Positions 51,301 through 56,327 are shown, counted from the first letter of the stretch. The stretch is 64,000 nt of DNA from Trematomus loennbergii (GCA_012861695.1 JAAOOA010000027.1:21946356-22010355); one strand, 5' to 3'. Program-made: numbers and translations. Notes: a model not told the origin generated them from the sequence alone.

Positions 51301-53501
51301 GTACTATTCGGGTGTCAATTTCGTTATTCGTATTTTTCGAATGTATTGAAATCTCCAATATCAACAGCTCACTTAACCATAAACTTTATCTTTTACTTTC
51401 TCCGTCTTTATATGTAGATATGACTTTTTCTCCGTTAATCCGTCACGTTGTTTCCATAGCAACAACACTTCCTGTCAACAGCGCTAACTCTCCTTCAAAA
51501 ATAAAGCATGTCCATAAAAAATAGGAAGCCAAGCCAAATTACACTTAAGACATATATACAACTGCAACGAAAGTAACAAACACAATGCAATATCCTTTTC
51601 AATTTCAAAGAACACAAATTGGGTTAGATACATTAACAAATAACTATAAAACAAAATACTGTAGAATAACAAAATGAATGCCGTGAATAAACCGAAATAC
51701 ACGCGTTGAAGCGGTTCGCTGCGGGCCGAATATTCGCTGCTGATCACTACCGAATATCCGAGCCCGAAAAATGGTATTCGGGACAGCCCTAATAAGAACA
51801 CTTTACATCTGGTAGGTGATGCAGGGTGTACTGCTCCTCTTAGTATGGCACATGGTCATTTCCTCCATGCTTTACGTCTACACCTTTAACCCGTCCCTTT
51901 CCTCTCCTATCTGCAGGTTCCAGTTGGGGCGATAGCAGCAGCAGCAGCAGCGGCAGCAGCAGCTCAGGAGATCCCAATGGCTCGTTCTGAAAAATCTCAC
52001 ACCTCAGGTACACACATGTACATAAATGTATCAGTTAATCTGTGTTACTTTTAATTAAATTCTACCTCATAGTTAGTACGTACACGGGCAAACATGTGTG
52101 GCACAGTTCTGTTAGTATTTTTCCCTGATGATAGAACTAGGGTGACTCGTAAAAGATTGGCAACTGTGAGCCATGGTACATTGTCTAAAATAAAAACAAA
52201 TGGTACTTTTACATCCAGAGGCGCCCAAAATGGCTGTGTTCCGATCATTCAACAAACCGACCTAATGGAGGAATGTTTGCATTATATTTGTCAGCAGTTC
52301 ATTAACATCTGTCCCCTTCTGTTTGTTTGTGTTTCGTTCAGATTGACGGCTCTACCCTGAGACTTTGTGCATGCAGCACGGCCCTCTGATCACATTCCAC
52401 CTCAACCTGCCACACGGTAACGCTGTGGTCTGCTACCGCTCCAAGGATGAGGCCGCTAAGGCCCAGAAGAGCCTGCACTGTAAGGACACACTCACACTCA
52501 CACTCACTCACACTCACACTCACCTCACACTCACACTCACTCACACTCACACTCACACACACACACACACACACACAACACACACACTCTCTCTCTCTCT
52601 CTCTGTCTCTCTCTCTGTCTCTCTGTCTCTCTCTCTCTCTCTCTCTACTTTTCCATTTCTGTGCCTGAGTAGACATCCTGTATTAGACCAAGGACTACTG
52701 AGAACTAAGTCAACCTAAACAGGAAAGGAGAGAATACAAACCTAGATTTCTGTTTGAGATTATCAGGATTTGAACAATAATTACAATTTGAAAACTAACA
52801 AAACCTTTTTTAAAATCTCTTCAAAGCCAATCACGAACAGTTGTTTGAGAGACTGAATAGATAACTAATAAAAAGACATATGGATACGCATTGACAGTAG
52901 ACGTCTTAGTTTTTAAGCCTGCGATCTTGTGTGCATGGGACGTTGAACGTGACACACTAAACAAAAACTTCTATAACCTAATTTTCTACGCTCTCCAGTG
53001 TTTAAAAAAAACTGTATTAACGCACTGATTTAGTCAGGAAAATAGTTTGAATATGGAGTCCAGCCACAGGATGTTTTGGATCAGCAGACCCTCTCACTGA
53101 CCCTCCACTGACCCTCTCACTGACCCTCTCACTGACCCTCTCTGTCTCTGCAGGTGTGTTTTGGGGAACACTACCATTCTGGCCGAGTTTGCCAGCGAGG
53201 AGGAAATCAACCGTTTCTTTGCACAAGGGCAGTCACTGGCCACTCCCTCCTCCAGCTGGCAGGCCATCGGCTCCTCTCAGAGCAGAATGGATCAGTCTCA
53301 CCCATTCCCCAGCCGCGCTCCTGAGCCCACCCAGTGGAACAGCAGCGACCTCCACACTCCTCCCTCTGGGGCGGGCCCAACTATTCCAGTAGCCTGTGGG
53401 GGAATCCCAGCGGCACCGAGGGGGGGAGGATCAGCAGCCCTTCTCCAATCAGCTCCTTCCTCCCAGTGGATCACCTGTCAGGGGTAGGGGACTCCATGTG
53501 A
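16368..53501 (+). CDS. tnrc6a: TNRC6A (GW182) microRNA-silencing scaffold, whole spliced gene
   Basis: TNRC6/GW182 proteins bind Argonaute through Gly-Trp repeats. They recruit poly(A)-binding protein and the PAN2-PAN3 and CCR4-NOT deadenylases to microRNA targets in the cytoplasm and P-bodies. I trace 27 exons with about 6.1 kb of coding sequence, close to the roughly 2,000 residues usual for the family. In order: N-terminal segment, GW-rich region (exons 6-11), UBA-like region (13-14), Gln-rich region (17-18), PAM2 (21-22), RPPPGL motif (24), RRM (25-27), and a C-terminus ending SVDHL-like then GDSM. All introns have GT-AG borders. About twenty single-base losses break the frame within exons; each affected exon is short of its expected length by the inferred number of lost bases. 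The blocks [14 protein letters not shown] and [13 protein letters not shown], plus the neighbour ndufab1, favour tnrc6a over tnrc6b or tnrc6c. Confidence 0.92.
17455..17911. mobile_element. hAT-type MITE in tnrc6a intron 1
   Basis: It starts CAGAGGTGGAAGAAGTACT and ends TTTCACCACTG, giving CAG...CTG inverted termini typical of hAT elements. The interior is rich in AAGTAAAAGTA motifs, as in a very common teleost repeat. No target duplication is evident. Confidence 0.7.
18363..18414 (+). CDS. tnrc6a: tnrc6a exon 2
   Basis: 52 bp between CTTTCAG and a GTGAGT donor. Joined to the ATG of exon 1 it encodes [18 protein letters not shown], which resembles the conserved N-terminus of vertebrate TNRC6A. 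It ends in phase 0. Confidence 0.75.
18415..25934. other. tnrc6a intron 2, 7.5 kb
   Basis: A large intron with dispersed repeats. Near 21,233 is a transposon end (CAGGGTCTCCAACACGTCGA). Near 22,300-22,360 is a fragment with hAT-like sequence ending GCCGCCCTAC. Near 22,690 is an RTE-like tail (AGAATCAGACATCC). A fold-back element is at 23,634-24,193. No additional exon was recognised. Confidence 0.6.
23634..24193. mobile_element. Fold-back element with arms of 100 bp or more
   Basis: The sequence from CTTATTTCGGAAAAA at 23,634 through GATCCCGTTTGAATTGTGCC and CATATGATG recurs inverted between about 24,093 and 24,193. An inner match, TGTCGTAAAACTG at 23,753-23,765, has its inverse near 24,040. 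The arms differ at several sites. About 270 bp of spacer has no coding potential. The family is not recognised. Confidence 0.75.
25935..26033 (+). CDS. tnrc6a: tnrc6a exon 3 (frame disturbed)
   Basis: The exon carries two conserved pieces in different frames: REEQWMEE (25,950 onward), like REEQLMEE in TNRC6 proteins, and then [12 protein letters not shown], which joins V-P-E of exon 4. Its 99 bp is one short of the 100 needed to link phase 0 to phase 1. A TAG at 25,947-25,949 lies in the frame entered from exon 2. An ATG at 25,965 could be an alternative start. Confidence 0.65.
26771..26815. repeat. (CT)n microsatellite in tnrc6a intron 3
   Basis: About 22 CT units followed by CGCTTTG. Simple repeat. 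Confidence 0.95.
28327..28590. mobile_element. Truncated TTAA MITE, left end only
   Basis: It starts TTAAAGGGGCCCTATTATGC like the intact copy at 10,683 and shares internal blocks with it (TCTGATTGGTTAGCTGGCCG, CTTAGCCTATCACGTG). The matching right terminus is missing, so the right limit is approximate. Confidence 0.7.
30948..31090. repeat. Teleost dispersed repeat (LINE-tail-like)
   Basis: Contains CTTTATTTATATAGCACTTT followed by CCAAAGTGCTGTACAGAG, a signature I associate with LINE 3' tails scattered in fish genomes. A related piece occurs near 31,618-31,720. Exact family and limits are uncertain. Confidence 0.5.
32161..32444 (+). CDS. tnrc6a: tnrc6a exon 4 (one base lost)
   Basis: Follows a strong pyrimidine tract and CGCAG. 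It opens in frame 0 with [15 protein letters not shown], like the KVPE segment of TNRC6 proteins, and closes in frame 2 with SRAALTG, which continues into exon 5. Its length of 284 is one below a multiple of three, although both borders are phase 1. The shift lies between about 32,285 and 32,350. It is proline-rich and poorly conserved in the middle. Confidence 0.7.
33182..33229 (+). CDS. tnrc6a: tnrc6a exon 5
   Basis: A 48-bp exon between TTCCAG and GTGACT. It encodes [15 protein letters not shown] between phase-1 borders and reads straight into exon 6 ([16 protein letters not shown]). It could be included or skipped without a frame change. Confidence 0.7.
33457..33987. mobile_element. CAGGGT-ended MITE in tnrc6a intron 5
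   Basis: It begins CAGGGTGTCCGCGGGGTCTT and ends CATATACCCTG, giving short inverted CAGGGT termini. The interior has repeated GGTCTTAAAA motifs typical of a common teleost hAT-like repeat. No clear target duplication. Confidence 0.6.
34968..37009 (+). CDS. tnrc6a: tnrc6a exon 6: large GW-rich Argonaute-binding exon (frame broken)
   Basis: A 2,042-bp exon that encodes most of the N-terminal GW region. Reading passes from frame 2 ([14 protein letters not shown] at 35,190-35,240) to frame 1 ([18 protein letters not shown]) to frame 0 ([18 protein letters not shown] at 35,600-35,646) and back to frame 1 ([25 protein letters not shown]). The shifts fall at about 35,215-35,300, at the G run near 35,418-35,428, and at the C runs near 36,056-36,072. 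Serine-rich, poly-Thr (35,918-35,934) and Gly/Val-rich (36,576-36,656) stretches are present. GW/WG dipeptides recur and would bind Argonaute tryptophan pockets. Confidence 0.88.
36576..36656 (+). repeat. tnrc6a: Coding GTAGGAGGN repeat (Gly/Val tract)
   Basis: Degenerate GTAGGAG/GTAGTAG units in frame 1 of exon 6 encode a low-complexity Gly/Val/Ala stretch. This is not a known conserved part of TNRC6A, so it is probably a lineage-specific expansion. Confidence 0.75.
37139..37364 (+). CDS. tnrc6a: tnrc6a exon 7 (intact)
   Basis: Encodes [10 protein letters not shown], then a Gly-Pro tract, then [14 protein letters not shown] and [10 protein letters not shown]. Phase 1 to phase 2, 226 bp, no frameshift. 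Part of the GW-rich region, with several Trp motifs of the Argonaute-binding type. Confidence 0.88.
37165..37206 (+). repeat. tnrc6a: Coding hexanucleotide repeat (GGTCCA)7
   Basis: Seven perfect GGTCCA units in frame encode seven Gly-Pro pairs inside exon 7. Length changes would be in frame, so it is probably polymorphic. Confidence 0.95.
37481..37932 (+). CDS. tnrc6a: tnrc6a exon 8 (intact)
   Basis: 452 bp with a TTGTTAG acceptor. Encodes [18 protein letters not shown], then [28 protein letters not shown] and NEWGK motifs. The WG repeats are typical of the GW182 N-terminal domain. The frame is continuous throughout. Confidence 0.9.
38245..38376 (+). CDS. tnrc6a: tnrc6a exon 9 (intact)
   Basis: 132 bp, phase 1 to 1. 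Encodes [14 protein letters not shown], then [20 protein letters not shown] and AAWGEP, a block conserved in all vertebrate TNRC6 proteins. Confidence 0.93.
38494..38655 (+). CDS. tnrc6a: tnrc6a exon 10 (intact)
   Basis: 162 bp, phase 1 to 1. Encodes [14 protein letters not shown], then a Gln/Pro-rich segment ending MAQDKSCN. The N-x-N-M-W motif matches the segment that follows the AWGEP block in TNRC6 proteins. Confidence 0.85.
38656..41485. other. tnrc6a intron 10, 2.8 kb
   Basis: Mostly AT-rich sequence with a G run near 39,722-39,731, a short (TA)n near 40,715, and a transposon patch from about 40,732 to 41,110 that includes a perfect 33-bp inverted repeat. No extra exon was recognised. 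Confidence 0.6.
40761..40885. repeat. Perfect 33-bp inverted repeat with 59-bp loop
   Basis: Arms at 40,761-40,793 and 40,853-40,885 are exact reverse complements (core CCTAATTATTACCGGACATT). The patch begins CAGGGTTTCCGTTAGCCGG and runs into GGGATGCTCCGATCGA, both hAT-like end motifs, so it may be a nested or rearranged transposon. Confidence 0.9.
41486..41674 (+). CDS. tnrc6a: tnrc6a exon 11 (intact)
   Basis: 189 bp, phase 1 to 1. Encodes [20 protein letters not shown], then [34 protein letters not shown] and the Trp spacing are the conserved end of the Argonaute-binding region. Confidence 0.92.
41828..41988 (+). CDS. tnrc6a: tnrc6a exon 12 (intact; NAGNAG acceptor)
   Basis: 161 bp. The acceptor is TTAGTAG, so splicing at 41,827 or 41,830 gives V-A-P-G or A-P-G, a one-residue difference without a frame change. 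Encodes [20 protein letters not shown], then [19 protein letters not shown]. The acidic D/E stretch followed by W matches the family segment before the UBA-like region. Confidence 0.92.
42230..42307 (+). CDS. tnrc6a: tnrc6a exon 13 (UBA-like segment, part 1)
   Basis: 78 bp, phase 0 to 0. Encodes [20 protein letters not shown], then NSMNFS. It aligns with the QDEAW-(x)-FIKQFSDMGFS part of the TNRC6A UBA-like domain. The MGF loop is MNF here. Confidence 0.92.
42410..42577 (+). CDS. tnrc6a: tnrc6a exon 14 (UBA-like segment, part 2)
   Basis: 168 bp, phase 0 to 0. Encodes [20 protein letters not shown], then [15 protein letters not shown] and [12 protein letters not shown]. It corresponds to the RDSPEEALK...QDKRMDVDKRG...GSRP...MDRSPYFDK segment of TNRC6A. 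Confidence 0.92.
42578..44239. other. tnrc6a intron 14 with SINE-tail and hAT copies
   Basis: Contains a fragment at about 42,715-42,795 related to the SINE tail (ACTTACAATAAGTGCATTC) and a diverged family-A hAT copy at 43,273-44,016. The rest is unique-looking. Confidence 0.65.
43273..44016. mobile_element. Non-autonomous hAT element (family A), diverged copy
   Basis: The ends TATGGCGCTTTTCCACTGCA and, inverted, AATGGTGCTTTTCCACTGCA match those of the 9,129-9,896 copy. Shared internal blocks include AGAGCTCACAGCTCCTCATA and TTAGCTTAGCC. The right end lies 223 bp before exon 15. No convincing target duplication. Confidence 0.75.
44240..44394 (+). CDS. tnrc6a: tnrc6a exon 15, probable cassette exon (one base lost)
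   Basis: 155 bp between phase-0 borders, one below a multiple of three. It opens [20 protein letters not shown] in frame 2. A TGA appears at 44,371 unless a base is missing before CACTTGAG, after which frame 1 reads HLSPGGARQ and joins exon 16. As I recall, the main human TNRC6A isoform runs directly from the DRSPYFDK block to the segment matching exon 16, so this may be an optional exon. Confidence 0.7.
44615..44733 (+). CDS. tnrc6a: tnrc6a exon 16 (one base lost in a C8 run)
   Basis: 119 bp, one below a multiple of three, phase 0 to 0. It starts [16 protein letters not shown] in frame 2 and ends [17 protein letters not shown] in frame 1. The second piece matches the conserved QPNLRAQVPPPLLSPQ block. 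The shift lies at or just before the run of eight C at about 44,679-44,686. Confidence 0.88.
44885..45022 (+). CDS. tnrc6a: tnrc6a exon 17 (Gln-rich region, intact)
   Basis: 138 bp, phase 0 to 0. Encodes [20 protein letters not shown], then [20 protein letters not shown]. Very close to the TNRC6A block [19 protein letters not shown], which is one of the best markers for this paralog. Confidence 0.95.
45279..45377 (+). CDS. tnrc6a: tnrc6a exon 18 (poly-Q, intact)
   Basis: 99 bp, phase 0 to 0. Encodes RLLL, then a run of 13 CAG codons, then [16 protein letters not shown]. It corresponds to the QRLLAQQQRAQSQRS segment of TNRC6A with an expanded glutamine run. Confidence 0.93.
45291..45329 (+). 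repeat. tnrc6a: Coding (CAG)13
   Basis: Thirteen uninterrupted CAG codons in the Q-rich region of tnrc6a. Trinucleotide repeats gave this gene family its name. Any length change stays in frame. Confidence 0.97.
45505..45682 (+). CDS. tnrc6a: tnrc6a exon 19 (intact)
   Basis: 178 bp, phase 0 to 1. Encodes [20 protein letters not shown], then [18 protein letters not shown] and [17 protein letters not shown]. It matches the MMQQSRQLDPNLL...SFLDNVM...LQKG...FSNFPIGLN segment of TNRC6A. Confidence 0.9.
45832..45973 (+). CDS. tnrc6a: tnrc6a exon 20 (two bases lost)
   Basis: 142 bp where 144 is expected. It opens [17 protein letters not shown] in frame 0. Frame 2 then gives [10 protein letters not shown], and frame 1 gives [10 protein letters not shown] across the junction with exon 21. 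Uncorrected reading hits TGA at 45,927. The pieces match LNSNLNVNMDM...SRLRKW...LDQNSSKHGA of TNRC6A in order. Confidence 0.85.
46287..47089. mobile_element. hAT-like element with TAGGGCTG ends
   Basis: It begins TAGGGCTGCACGATTTGGGG and ends CGATGAATCGTTCAGCCCTA, giving inverted TAGGGCTG/CAGCCCTA termini. The flanks are GTGTGTGG and GTGTGTGT, 7 of 8 matching. AT-rich ATCGCGATTT motifs fill both ends and a minisatellite fills the centre. There is no transposase. Confidence 0.8.
46704..46970. repeat. Minisatellite, about 6 units of about 43 bp
   Basis: Units start CACTTCTGATTGGTTAACAA, followed by TG(T/G)CTGGTACATGTGGAGCA. The last three units are nearly identical and the first ones have small differences. 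It is contained within the hAT-like element at 46,287-47,089. Confidence 0.93.
47135..47300 (+). CDS. tnrc6a: tnrc6a exon 21 (PAM2 start; two bases lost)
   Basis: 166 bp where 168 is expected, phase 1 to 1. It reads [19 protein letters not shown] in frame 1, [13 protein letters not shown] in frame 0, and finally VTWPP-E in frame 2 across the next junction. TGA at 47,209 interrupts uncorrected reading. The pieces match GAISSGFRLEESPF...GSIGDGWPRAKS...NWPPEF of TNRC6A. WPPEF begins the PAM2 motif that binds the MLLE domain of poly(A)-binding protein. Confidence 0.87.
47388..47525 (+). CDS. tnrc6a: tnrc6a exon 22 (PAM2 end; three bases lost)
   Basis: 138 bp where 141 is expected. It opens [14 protein letters not shown] in frame 2, nearly identical to the TNRC6A PAM2. 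Then come PET in frame 1, [20 protein letters not shown] in frame 0, and RDRNN in frame 2. Each step is explained by one missing C in a short C run (near 47,431, 47,444 and 47,507). Confidence 0.92.
47582..48369. mobile_element. hAT element with a perfect 8-bp target duplication
   Basis: Begins TAAGGCTGCACGATATATCG and ends CCAATATCGTGCAGCCCTA. It is flanked on both sides by GTTTCAAT (47,574-47,581 and 48,370-48,377), an exact 8-bp duplication as for hAT transposons. It contains a reversed SINE-tail fragment (about 47,805-47,890) and a 14-bp tandem repeat. Its left end is 57 bp after exon 22. Confidence 0.9.
47975..48060. repeat. 14-bp tandem repeat, about 6 units
   Basis: Units of TTATAAGTGCTTTG in tandem inside the hAT element, next to a SINE-tail fragment that contains the same AATAAGTGCTT motif. 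It probably expanded from that tail. Confidence 0.9.
48748..48854 (+). CDS. tnrc6a: tnrc6a exon 23 (one base lost)
   Basis: 107 bp where 108 is expected, phase 1 to 1. Frame 0 gives [14 protein letters not shown] and frame 2 gives [20 protein letters not shown]. Restoring one T at about 48,790 would give the A-W-S-S junction seen in TNRC6A (LNTTLPSTSAWSSIRAS, TAQSTSA). Confidence 0.9.
48855..49782. other. tnrc6a intron 23
   Basis: A 0.9-kb intron, more than half of which is a TTAA MITE that ends 51 bp before exon 24. The rest is AT-rich and unrecognised. Confidence 0.7.
49221..49732. mobile_element. TTAA-flanked MITE next to exon 24
   Basis: A close copy of the element at 12,271-12,764: the ends are TTAAAGGTCACCTATTATAC and, inverted, TTAAAGGTCCGCTTTATAAT, with TTAA at both borders. 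It contains a run of about 19 C at about 49,455-49,473. No coding capacity. Confidence 0.82.
49783..50008 (+). CDS. tnrc6a: tnrc6a exon 24 (RPPPGL motif; four or five frame changes)
   Basis: It reads [17 protein letters not shown] in frame 0, [20 protein letters not shown] then PPGLTSQKP in frame 1, [11 protein letters not shown] in frame 0, [13 protein letters not shown] in frame 2, and PPG in frame 1 at the donor. These match [35 protein letters not shown] and LRIGGGWGNSDARYTPG of TNRC6A in order. The step near 49,835-49,848 is +1 or -2; the others are -1. RPPPGL is the conserved P-GL motif of the silencing domain. Confidence 0.9.
50171..50801. mobile_element. hAT-like element, intact relative of 5054-6650
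   Basis: The ends TAGCCGCTTTCACACC and, inverted, TAGGCGCGTTCACACC are terminal repeats. Internal blocks are shared with the split copy at 5 kb, and this copy lacks the nested insertion. It sits in RTE-like tail sequence (AGAATCAGAATACCC to the left, GTTACAGCAG to the right). Confidence 0.75.
50803..50975. mobile_element. Internally deleted hAT element (family A)
   Basis: It starts TATGGCGCATTTCCACTACA and ends, inverted, AATGGCGCAATTCCACTACA, like the 768-bp copy at 9,129, but is only about 173 bp long. It abuts the element ending at 50,801. Confidence 0.7.
51271..51791. mobile_element. hAT element with a perfect 8-bp target duplication
   Basis: Begins TAGGGCTGTACCCGAATATT and ends GGTATTCGGGACAGCCCTA. 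It is flanked by the exact direct repeat ATAAGAAC (51,263-51,270 and 51,792-51,799). It is rich in CGAATATTCG motifs, has no transposase and is 521 bp long. Confidence 0.92.
51917..52007 (+). CDS. tnrc6a: tnrc6a exon 25 (RRM start; one base lost)
   Basis: 91 bp where 92 is expected, phase 1 to 0. [12 protein letters not shown] in frame 1 is followed by LVLKNLTPQ in frame 0. Uncorrected, frame 1 ends at TGA 51,988. One missing T before GGCTC explains the N-W-L-V-L-K-N-L start of the RRM. The Ser tract is AGC-rich. Confidence 0.92.
52342..52479 (+). CDS. tnrc6a: tnrc6a exon 26 (RRM middle; two bases lost)
   Basis: It opens IDGSTLR in frame 1, then [20 protein letters not shown] and [18 protein letters not shown] in frame 0. 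A missing A after AGA and a missing A before the donor account for the 138 bp instead of 140. The RRM of GW182 proteins is unusual in lacking the aromatic RNP residues needed for standard RNA binding, and it supports silencing by other contacts. Confidence 0.94.
52486..52648. repeat. Compound (CACACT)n-(CA)n-(CT)n repeat in tnrc6a intron 26
   Basis: Starts 7 bp after the exon 26 donor: CACTCA units, then CA repeats, then CT/CTGT repeats. Its closeness to the donor is notable, since CA-rich sequence downstream of a 5' splice site can bind hnRNP L (established for CA repeats in general). Confidence 0.93.
53154..53501 (+). CDS. tnrc6a: tnrc6a exon 27, last coding exon (one base lost)
   Basis: Encodes [20 protein letters not shown], then [20 protein letters not shown] and [14 protein letters not shown] in frame 1. 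After a shift at about 53,365-53,380 frame 0 gives [20 protein letters not shown], then [20 protein letters not shown] and TGA at 53,499-53,501. The C-terminal block is clearly that of TNRC6A (GISSPSPINAFL, VDHLGG, ESM). Uncorrected, frame 1 runs to a false stop at about 53,487. Confidence 0.95.
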
Positions 53502-54227
53502 ACCGCCTGCCAATCAAAACAGGCTGTGGGAAGGGTCAGTAGAGAATAATCAATAATCAGCAGAAGAAAATGAAAAAAAAAAGTAGTTAAAAAAAAAAAA
53601 GCAATGGCACTAGTCGGACTCTTTCTCACTTACAAGAAATACAACAAAGCGGGGTCTCCCCTGTGGAAAACAAGTTACGTTTCTCTCTCTGCACATATGT
53701 CCACTTTGTTTTAGCCCAAAAACATATCAGTCGGAATACTTGAATCATGCAGGCCAATTCTATATGTGAACGGATGGATATTTGCTTCCAGGTAGTGCTC
53801 TTTCAGACCGAAAAAAGCTTAAATCGAGCTCATTATTATATATATATTTTTTGTTTCATTCGTCATGTTTATTTGAATTCCAATTATTTTCATTTTTAAC
53901 GTTTTCTTTTTGTTTTTTTTGCATTTGTTTGCTGACAATGTTGGAGTAAGAGCTTTTTTAACTTTGCACTGAATGTGGTTTTTTCTCAGTATATATAATC
54001 TGCAATATAGAGGGAGCAGCCCGTTTTTTCCAGTGTAGCTGTTTACTCATTGAGGTCCTTACCGTATGTGTGTGTGTGTGTGTGTGTGTATGCGCGTGCA
54101 CGTGCACATATGTGCGCGGAAGTACTTTGTGTGTGTGCGAATGAGTATGTGTGCGCTCCTCTCTGCCTTGGCACACCTACCTTACTGCGTTGTCGTGGAG
54201 TTCAAGATCAACAGATAGTTAAAGAAG

Positions 54228-54233
54228 AATAAA
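54228..54233 (+). promoter_or_regulatory. tnrc6a: Candidate proximal poly(A) signal
   Basis: AATAAA about 730 bp after the tnrc6a stop codon. Use would give a short 3' UTR. Confidence 0.4.
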
Positions 54234-56295
54234 AGCTGACTTAGGAGGATTATCTGGTGATGGTAAAAGTGACATTAAAAAGTATTGCACCAATTTTGTT
54301 TTAAAACTAAAGAACGTTGAGCTCTGCAGTGCAAAGGACTGTAGCCGCAGCTGGGACTAGCAAGCCCCGCCCACCCAGTGTAAGGGGGCGGGGCCTATCT
54401 AGCAAGCCCTCCCACTAGCCCCCTAGTGGGCAGGGGGAAACAGCACTTTCAGAATAGGCTTTCAATGTTTTGGAGGTGCCACACTGCAACCTCTTGTTTA
54501 CAAGACTTAGGAGGCGGAACGTGTGTTCATTCTTCATTTTAAAGAGAAGATGGAAAAATAGAAAATAGTGGAAAAAAAATAAGAAAAAAAAAAATAAGAA
54601 AAAAAGTAAAAACTCTTATTGAGGATGAAGACGATGCTTTGTAACTCTGGGAATTCGGATCAGTGTTTTTGGCCATGGCGTTGGTTATTTGAACTATTCC
54701 TCTTTGTCTGCTAAATAACCAGCAATGGTTCTCAGGAAATCAAGCCAGTTTTCCCCCCTTGTAGGTGAATTAAAAAAAAGAAACTACTACTCCTTGTAGG
54801 AAAGGAAAATCCAACTTCTAGCACTGAAACTATGTATAGGTCTGTACGTTTTATTTTCTCTGCCAAATAACTGCTTTAAGCTGGAGAAGCTCAACACACT
54901 GCTTTCAATATGCTGTCTTTTGAGGGACGGGGGTTCCTGATGTGGGGCGGGGGTGGAGGACAGGCTGCAGACATCCCAATGCTCCCTCTCTCCTCCTCTT
55001 CCTCCACTCCTCCACTGATGTTAAAAATCAAAAGTGGGGAGTGTTTATTGTATGAGTGTGTGACTGTCAGTGGAAAATGCTCGGTCTTGTCAGACTTCTA
55101 AACCAAGAGAAAGGCGAATCTGTATCTATGCATACTGTAGCCTCTCACACGGCCTACTGAGAGGCGTTTTTTGTTTTTTTTCTCACAAAATGTTTTAAAT
55201 GTTTCATTAAGTACAACAAAATGCAAACTATAACTTGCTTTTTGTTTTTTTAATCGCTCTCATTGCCACAAATGGTGTTTTTGAAAAAGGAAAGAAGAAA
55301 AAGCTTAAAAAATCTTTTTGTTTGGTTGAAGATAATATTTTAACAGTGCAAAAGTCGTCCACATTTCATTGCCTTGATCCTAATTGTGTCCGAAGATGCA
55401 ACAACAAGTCAAGTGGCTTCTACCTGTTTACAAATAGAATATGATTGTATTGTTGTACTGTTCTTTTTTTTTTCTTCCTTTGGGGTTGGGGAGGGAGGGG
55501 GGGGTACTCATCTGAAGTTCCTGAATTGTGTGTGTGAATGTGTGTGTGTTACGAGGCTCTGAACCGGCGGATGTTAGTCTAATCGGAGAGGGTCGTGTTG
55601 CGAGAGCGGCGTGAATGTAAATCCACCAGTGGTGTTTGTCGACTAAATACACGTGTGAATAATAGATTGACCTATCTACCAGTGATTGTTTAGTAACTAT
55701 GATGCACAATTATCGGGGGAAATCAAAAAGCTTCAGAGAGTGCGCGAAAGAAGTCAGCATTAGCGAAGCCATGGACCTTAATTTCTTCATCGTGTAATTG
55801 CTCTGTGTTAAAGCCCGTGTGCGCGTGTCCCCTCTATAGGTTTTTATTTCAGAAGTACTAGAAAACGTTGGCTTAAGTTGTGTTTTTTTAAGTTAAGTCG
55901 TGAATCTTTAACAACTTCAAAGCTTGCGTAGTGAGACAGAACCTCGAGTATTAGCCAGACGTGACCGTGGTGTGTGCCAGTATTGAACTGCTCTCTACCA
56001 AATAATTCAATCATACAAAAGATTAGTTTACTTATTCCAGAATCTCTTTGCTTAAACTATACATATATATCTTATTTGTGTTTGTCTGTCAAGTGGAACA
56101 TCTGAACCATATTTGTTATTCTTTGAGTTAACTTAATTTGACAAATTGAACTGAGGCGCCTTGGATTTTGCACTTGGGTGGATTAGAGGAGAAGGCCGAG
56201 CGAGCGGAGAGCAAAGCCGAGATGGAGGGCGTATTTGTTGATTATCAGGTCTGTCTGAGGGCGAAGATGCGTCTGAGTATTGTGACAGGGTAATA

Positions 56296-56327
<32 letters not shown>

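Larger units (their letters stand above)
50009..51916. other. tnrc6a intron 24
   Basis: A 1.9-kb intron occupied by nested and adjacent transposons (50,128-51,040 and 51,271-51,791). What remains is AT-rich, with a (TA)n near 51,155. Confidence 0.7.

Noticed and set aside
16368..53501. Assignment of the GW182 gene to tnrc6b or tnrc6c
   Set aside because: The C-terminus (PSPI-x-F-L...VDHL...SM), the [13 protein letters not shown] block and [17 protein letters not shown] fit TNRC6A as I know it better than the other two, and ndufab1 is the neighbour. A tree would settle it.
16368..53501. tnrc6a as a processed or ordinary decayed pseudogene
   Set aside because: Introns are present, all traced splice sites are intact, and motif residues are conserved on both sides of each frame step. 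Losses are nearly all one base in homopolymers, which fits sequence error better.
25935..53501. Programmed ribosomal frameshifting as the cause of the frame steps
   Set aside because: There are too many steps (about twenty), at varied sites without a shared slippery motif or downstream structure.
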